The notes beneath the pieces were generated by a model. The model searched no databases and was not told where the DNA came from. It was given only the letters and a program-made list of their open reading frames with translations. A stretch of 10,181 bases of DNA. It comes from DATARH01 sp046724035 (GTDB lineage Bacteria; Pseudomonadota; Alphaproteobacteria; ATCC43930; CGMCC-115725). This document shows, one piece after another, positions 6,743-10,181 of this stretch (its first letter is position 1; each line of letters opens with the position of its first letter). Where the stretch lies: NCBI GenBank assembly GCA_046724035.1, contig JBKOVT010000151.1, positions 1 through 10,181 of the forward strand, in the 5' to 3' direction. The position numbers and the translations under genes are program-made.

Positions 6743-7651
6743 TCACGCGCGCTCGCCGAAGTGGCGCATGAAATTGTCGTAGGTCTCGTCCGGTGCTTCC
6801 TCCGGCACGTAATGACCGCAGGGCAGGGTGCCGCCCCAGGCGTCGGTCGCGTAATGGCGCTTCCAGACCGCGAGCACATCGCCATGCACGCCCTCGGTAT
6901 GGCTGCGCGCACCCCAGATCACGAGAAGCGGCAGCGTGATCTTGCGGCCGGCCTCGAAATCGGCGCTGTCCATCTCGAGATCGCAGGTCGCGCAGGCGCG
7001 GTAATCCGCGCAGGAGCCCCTGATCGTCTTCCAATTGAAGCAGCGGACATATTCGGCAAAGGCCTCGGGGTCGAAAAAGCCGAGCCCGATGCCGGGCTTC
7101 GACAATTTCCGCTCCATGAACCACTGCGCCGGCACGCCGGCCAACAGGCGCTCCGGGAAATCGTAGGGCTGCGCCATCAGCGCCCAATGCCAGGAGCGCA
7201 GCGCCCATTGCCGCGAGGTGTGCGTCCAGATGTGATGGTTGGGCAGGATGTCGACGACCGCGGCGCGCTTCACCCGGTCGGAATGGTCGAGGCACATGCG
7301 TGCGACGGTACGGGCGCCGCGGTCATGGCCGGCGGCGAAGAACTCGCGGTAGCCGAGCTTCTCCATCACCTCGACCTGGTCCTGCGCCATCGCGCGGAAC
7401 GAGTAGTTGATGCTGTTGGGGCCGGCGTCGTCGGGGCCGACGCTGTCGCCGTAGCCGCGCAGATCGGCCGCGACGACATGAAAATGCTCGGCGAGCCGGT
7501 TGGCGATCTTGTGCCAGGCGACATGCGTCATCGGGTTGCCGTGCAACAGCAACAACGGCGGACCGTCGCCGCCATGACGCAGATGGATGCGCGCGCCGCC
7601 GTGATTGGCGGAAGAGGTCTCGATATCGGTGGTCGTGAAGCCCTCGAACAT
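6743..7651 (-). CDS. Alpha/beta hydrolase of the haloacetate (fluoroacetate) dehalogenase type
   Basis: This is a 302-residue cytoplasmic alpha/beta hydrolase. Seen: the oxyanion-loop motif LLLHGNPMTHVAW (34-46); VVAADLRGYGDS (59-70); the nucleophile motif AAGHDRGAR with D110, R111 and R114; D134 in VVDILP; H155 and W156 in RSWHWALMA; Y217 in SCADYRA; and H280 in PCGHYVPEE. From memory, the fluoroacetate dehalogenase of Rhodopseudomonas palustris (RPA1163) uses Asp110-His280-Asp134 as its triad, Arg111/Arg114 for the carboxylate and His155/Trp156/Tyr219 around the fluoride, and it has the same length. An Asp nucleophile also occurs in epoxide hydrolases, but those lack the paired arginines and the HW pair. 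The ATG at 7649-7651 has GGAGG at 7660-7664, 8 bases away. It is the first gene of the four-gene minus-strand operon. That it cleaves C-halogen bonds is likely; fluoroacetate as the natural substrate is only a guess. Confidence 0.86.
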   Translation of the reverse strand: MFEGFTTTDIETSSANHGGARIHLRHGGDGPPLLLLHGNPMTHVAWHKIANRLAEHFHVVAADLRGYGDSVGPDDAGPNSINYSFRAMAQDQVEVMEKLGYREFFAAGHDRGARTVARMCLDHSDRVKRAAVVDILPNHHIWTHTSRQWALRSWHWALMAQPYDFPERLLAGVPAQWFMERKLSKPGIGLGFFDPEAFAEYVRCFNWKTIRGSCADYRACATCDLEMDSADFEAGRKITLPLLVIWGARSHTEGVHGDVLAVWKRHYATDAWGGTLPCGHYVPEEAPDETYDNFMRHFGERA

Positions 7652-7744
7652 GGTGCTGTCCTCCGCTCGCGTCGTGATCGGAGCATAGCCCTGAAACGGT
7701 TATAGTTGCCATTGACGGGTTCTAGAAAGAGTGCGGGGCGGATT
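7652..7744. promoter_or_regulatory. Shared divergent control region between the catabolic operon and the molybdenum hydroxylase gene
   Basis: This is the only gap that can drive both the leftward operon and the rightward hydroxylase gene. On the minus strand TATGCT (7682-7687) and TATAAC (7699-7704) could be -10 hexamers; the -35 candidates (TGGCAA at 7706-7711 and TTCTAG at 7722-7727) are poor. On the plus strand TATAGT (7701-7706) could be a -10, giving a leader of about 30 bases. Minus-strand AACCCGT and AACCGTT lie about 21 bases apart, two helical turns, which would suit a dimeric regulator. No regulator gene is present in the window. Confidence 0.35.
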
Positions 7745-10054
7745 ATGCGATCGGGGATCGGCGACAGACCGAAGCGGCGCGAGGATCTGCGCTTTCTGAC
7801 CGGGCAGGGCCGCTATCTCGACGATCTCGCCTTTGACGGCGTGACCTATGCGGTTGTGCTGCGCTCGCCGCACGCGCATGCCGAGATCCGCGCGATCGAC
7901 ACCGCCGCGGCAAAGAGGATGCCGGGGGTTCTGGCAGTATTGACCGCCGCCGATGCGCAGGGCGATGGGCTGAAACCGCTCCTGCCCTATGTCGACGCCA
8001 ATACCGTGACCGGCGAGCCCTTCGCCTTTATCCCGCAACCGCTCCTCGCCGAGCGAAAGGTGCGCTATGTCGGCGAGCCGGTGGCGCTGATCGTCGCCGA
8101 GAGCCGCGATCACGCGCTCGACGCCGCCGAGCAGATCGCTGTCGATTATGCGCCGCTGCCGGCGGTCACGACGGGTGCGGCGGCGCGAATGCCGGGCGCG
8201 CCGCTGTTGTCATCCGAAGTGCCCGACAATTTGTGCTTCGAGTGGCATGCCGGTGATGCTGCGGCTGTCGAGCGCGGTTTTGCGACAGCGACCCATGTCG
8301 TCTCGCTCGCGATCGACAATCACCGCGTCGTGACAAACCCGATGGAGCCGCGCGGCGTTGTCGGCGAGCATGATGCCGCGAGCCGCCGCTACACCGCTCA
8401 TGTGTCCGCACAAAGTCTGCACGCGACACGCGATCATGCCGCGCGAGCGCTCGGAATCGAGCCGGCGCAGCTGCGGTTTGTCGCGCCCGATGTCGGCGGC
8501 GGATTCGGCGCCAAGAATTTCATCTATCCCGAGCAGGTGCTGATCCCGTGGGCGGCAAAGCGAGTCGGCCGTCCGGTGAAGTGGATCGGTGGGCGCGGCG
8601 AGGTTTTTGTCGCCGATCATCAGGGCCGCGACCATCAGGCGGAGGCGCAGCTCGCGCTGGATGCCGAGGGGCATTTCCTGGCGTTGCGGATCAGAAGCGT
8701 CGCCAATCTCGGCGCCTACCTCTCGGGCAGCGCCGGCGGGGCGCAGACCTTTCAATACGCCTTTCTGCCCGGCACGGTGTACCGCATCGCGGCGATCGAG
8801 CTGATCGTCGCGGCGGTGTTCACAAACACGGCGCCGATCGGCGTCTTGCGCGGACCCGGCTATGGCGAGGCCGTCAACATCATCGAGCGGCTGGTCGATG
8901 CTGCGGCGCGGCAATGCGGCTTCGACCGCGCCGAATTGCGCCGCATGAACATGCCGCCTGCCGCGGCAATGCCGGTCACGAACGCCTTTGGCAACAAGAT
9001 CGACAGCGGTGCCTTTCCGGAGACCTTGGATCGCGCGCTCGCGGCGGCCGATATCGCCGGGTTTGCCGCGCGCCGCGTCGACAGCGAAAGGCGCGACCGG
9101 TTGCGCGGGCTCGGCCTCGCCTATCACATCAAGGCGACCGGCGGCGCGCCGAGCGAGAACGTCGATATCCGCTTCGATGCGGACGGCATGGTATCGCTGA
9201 TCACCGGCACGCAGACGATCGGGCAGGGCCACGAGACGACGTTTCCGCAGATCCTCGCCCACCGGCTGGGCCTGCCGAACGACATGATCCGGCTTGTCCA
9301 GGGCGACACCGATGTGATCCCGATGGGCGGCGGCCATGGCAGTTCGCGCGCGACCTATATGGGCGGCACCGCGATCTGGCGCGCCGCCGACATCATTATC
9401 GAGAAGGGGCGGCATATCGCCGCCGAGGCGCTGGAAGCGGCCGAGGCCGACATCCGTTTCGAGGACGGGCAATTTGTCGTCGCCGGCACCGACCGCGCGA
9501 TCGACCTGTTGCGGGTCGCGCGGATCGCGCGCGAGACCGGCGATCCGCTCGACACCTATTACGCCTGGACGCGCGAATGGATGACGTTTCCTAACGGCGC
9601 GCATGTCGCCGAAATCGAGATCGACCGCGACACCGGCAAAGTCAATCTCGCGCGCTACACCGCGGTCGACGATTACGGAATCATGGTCAACCCGATGATC
9701 GCAGCCGGTCAGGCGCATGGCGCGATCGCGCAGGGCATCGGCCAGGCCTTGCTCGAGGCCGCGCATTACGACCCGGATTCCGGGCAGGTGCTGGCCGGCT
9801 CGTTTATGGATTACGCCCTGCCGCGCGCCGACGATCTCGTGCCGTTCGAATTGGGCTTCAACCCGACGCGCTGCACGACCAACCCGCTCGGCGTCAAAGG
9901 CTGCGGCGAAGCCGGCATGGTCGGCGCCTTTCCGGCGATCGCCAACGCAATCCTCGATGCACTCGCGCCGCTCGGCGTCGGCAAGATCGACGGGCCGGCG
10001 ACCGCCTATTGCGTCTGGCGCACCATCGCCGCGGCGCGCTCAAAGAAACAATGA
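7745..10054 (+). CDS. Xanthine dehydrogenase-family molybdopterin-binding (large) subunit
   Basis: This 769-residue protein is the catalytic subunit of a molybdenum hydroxylase of the xanthine dehydrogenase/CO dehydrogenase family. Such enzymes hydroxylate N-heterocycles, aldehydes or similar compounds using water. The N terminus (RREDLRFLTGQGRYLDDL) starts the a/b hammerhead domain. The molybdopterin domains show VGGGFGAKNFIYPEQ (from 250), VLRGPGYGEA (about 367-376), GQGHETTFPQI (493-503), GGGHGSSRATYMGG, and GCGEAGMVGAFPAIANAILD, whose E722 is the expected catalytic glutamate. The CO dehydrogenase loop AYRCSFR is absent, so it is not a form I CO dehydrogenase; the more usual AYRGAGR is also replaced. 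ATG at 7745 is chosen because it precedes the conserved start of the family; an earlier TTG at 7706 would add 13 residues. Only a weak GGGGCGG lies upstream. No [2Fe-2S] or FAD subunit gene adjoins it, so partners must come from elsewhere. Confidence 0.9.
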   Translation: MRSGIGDRPKRREDLRFLTGQGRYLDDLAFDGVTYAVVLRSPHAHAEIRAIDTAAAKRMPGVLAVLTAADAQGDGLKPLLPYVDANTVTGEPFAFIPQPLLAERKVRYVGEPVALIVAESRDHALDAAEQIAVDYAPLPAVTTGAAARMPGAPLLSSEVPDNLCFEWHAGDAAAVERGFATATHVVSLAIDNHRVVTNPMEPRGVVGEHDAASRRYTAHVSAQSLHATRDHAARALGIEPAQLRFVAPDVGGGFGAKNFIYPEQVLIPWAAKRVGRPVKWIGGRGEVFVADHQGRDHQAEAQLALDAEGHFLALRIRSVANLGAYLSGSAGGAQTFQYAFLPGTVYRIAAIELIVAAVFTNTAPIGVLRGPGYGEAVNIIERLVDAAARQCGFDRAELRRMNMPPAAAMPVTNAFGNKIDSGAFPETLDRALAAADIAGFAARRVDSERRDRLRGLGLAYHIKATGGAPSENVDIRFDADGMVSLITGTQTIGQGHETTFPQILAHRLGLPNDMIRLVQGDTDVIPMGGGHGSSRATYMGGTAIWRAADIIIEKGRHIAAEALEAAEADIRFEDGQFVVAGTDRAIDLLRVARIARETGDPLDTYYAWTREWMTFPNGAHVAEIEIDRDTGKVNLARYTAVDDYGIMVNPMIAAGQAHGAIAQGIGQALLEAAHYDPDSGQVLAGSFMDYALPRADDLVPFELGFNPTRCTTNPLGVKGCGEAGMVGAFPAIANAILDALAPLGVGKIDGPATAYCVWRTIAAARSKKQ

Positions 10055-10057
10055 GAG

Positions 10058-10073
10058 ATAGCGGGTCCGCTAT
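10058..10073. terminator. 16-base perfect palindrome just after the hydroxylase stop
   Basis: ATAGCGG and CCGCTAT pair perfectly around GT, starting 4 bases after the TGA at 10052-10054. As RNA this is a 6-bp stem with a GGUC loop, followed by another short hairpin (GCGG-CAG-CCGC at 10075-10085). Position suggests transcript end formation or 3' protection, but no T-run follows. Confidence 0.35.
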
Positions 10074-10111
10074 GGCGGCAGCCGCAGTGCCCGAGTATAT
10101 CTGGAGCGATG

Positions 10112-10127
10112 GCGCGCTCCGGCGCGC
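10112..10127. repeat. GC-rich hairpin with a UCCG tetraloop
   Basis: GCGCGC (10112-10117) and GCGCGC (10122-10127) pair around TCCG. The loop fits the UNCG class closed by C-G, which is unusually stable in RNA. It lies 15 bases before the tRNA gene. It may be a second terminator element for the upstream gene, or part of the tRNA leader if transcription starts near TATATC (10096-10101). Confidence 0.35.
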
Positions 10128-10142
10128 AGATCTATCGGCGCT

Positions 10143-10181
10143 GTCCCCGTAGCTCAGCCGGATAGAGCATCGGTTTCCTAA
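10143..10181 (+). tRNA. tRNA-Arg (anticodon CCU), 5' half, partial
   Basis: The sequence folds as the first half of a tRNA: acceptor strand GTCCCCG (10143-10149), TA, D-arm GCTC-AGCCGGATA-GAGC (10152-10168), A, anticodon 5' stem TCGGT (10170-10174), and the full loop TTCCTAA (10175-10181). T33 precedes CCT at 10177-10179, giving anticodon CCU, which reads the arginine codon AGG. The gene runs out of the window just after the anticodon loop. Confidence 0.92.

Noticed and set aside
6743..7651. Epoxide hydrolase
   Set aside because: An Asp nucleophile fits, but R111/R114 and the H155-W156 pair match haloacetate dehalogenases better.
6089..7705. Open frame of 538 codons on the plus strand across the amidohydrolase and alpha/beta hydrolase genes
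   Set aside because: It spans two well-supported minus-strand genes and the gap between them, and its translation matches no family. It is a shadow frame.
8210..9766. Long open frame (518 codons) on the minus strand inside the molybdenum hydroxylase gene
   Set aside because: It is antisense to a protein with unmistakable family motifs. GC-rich codon use leaves few stops on the opposite strand, and the translation shows only Arg/Asp/Gly-rich shadow sequence.
7745..10054. Carbon monoxide dehydrogenase (CoxL)
   Set aside because: The AYRCSFR loop needed for the Cu-Mo site is absent and the CoxM/CoxS genes are missing, so only the wider molybdenum hydroxylase family is supported.
10143..10181. 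tRNA-Arg(CCU) as evidence that the window is a genomic island
   Set aside because: tRNA genes are common integration sites, but elements usually join at the 3' end, which is outside the window on the far side. No integrase or direct repeat is visible here, so the tRNA says nothing about the genes on its 5' side.

Overview
The window looks like chromosome of a high-GC alphaproteobacterium, most likely a Rhizobiales/Bradyrhizobium-like soil or freshwater organism. This rests on the strong G/C bias at third codon positions, on the protein families (DUF6600/FecR envelope protein, family 5 solute-binding protein, molybdenum hydroxylase, fluoroacetate-dehalogenase-like hydrolase), and on the start of a tRNA-Arg(CCU) gene at the right edge. 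I see no phage, transposase, CRISPR or toxin genes.

Left part (1-873). The 5' part of a DoeB-like zinc deacylase (AstE/AspA superfamily) runs leftward out of the window. Next to it, on the other strand, is a short stretch that still encodes the last ~45 residues of a solute-binding protein whose 5' part is gone. A copy of a common alphaproteobacterial intergenic repeat and several small dyads follow.

Envelope pair (874-3042). A 524-residue exported FecR/DUF6600 protein with a Trp/Tyr-rich core and a basic tail is followed by a 161-residue exported protein with two tandem 15-residue repeats.

Catabolic operon (7651 down to 3079, minus strand). Four genes are separated by only 23-42 bases: a haloacetate/fluoroacetate dehalogenase-type alpha/beta hydrolase, an amidohydrolase of the PF04909 type, a family 5 periplasmic solute-binding protein, and a DAO-type FAD oxidoreductase. 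The solute-binding protein is interrupted by one extra base in a C4 run. A CoxL/XdhA-type molybdopterin hydroxylase subunit (7745-10054) diverges from this operon across a 93-base shared control region, without its usual iron-sulfur and FAD partner subunits nearby.

Taken together, the operon and the divergent gene look like a scavenging pathway: a binding protein captures a small organic compound, and two hydrolases, a flavin oxidase/dehydrogenase and a molybdenum hydroxylase act on it. The substrate is not known. The hydrolase has every residue I remember as important for C-F cleavage, so an organohalogen is possible but not shown. The first 38 bases of tRNA-Arg(CCU) close the window.
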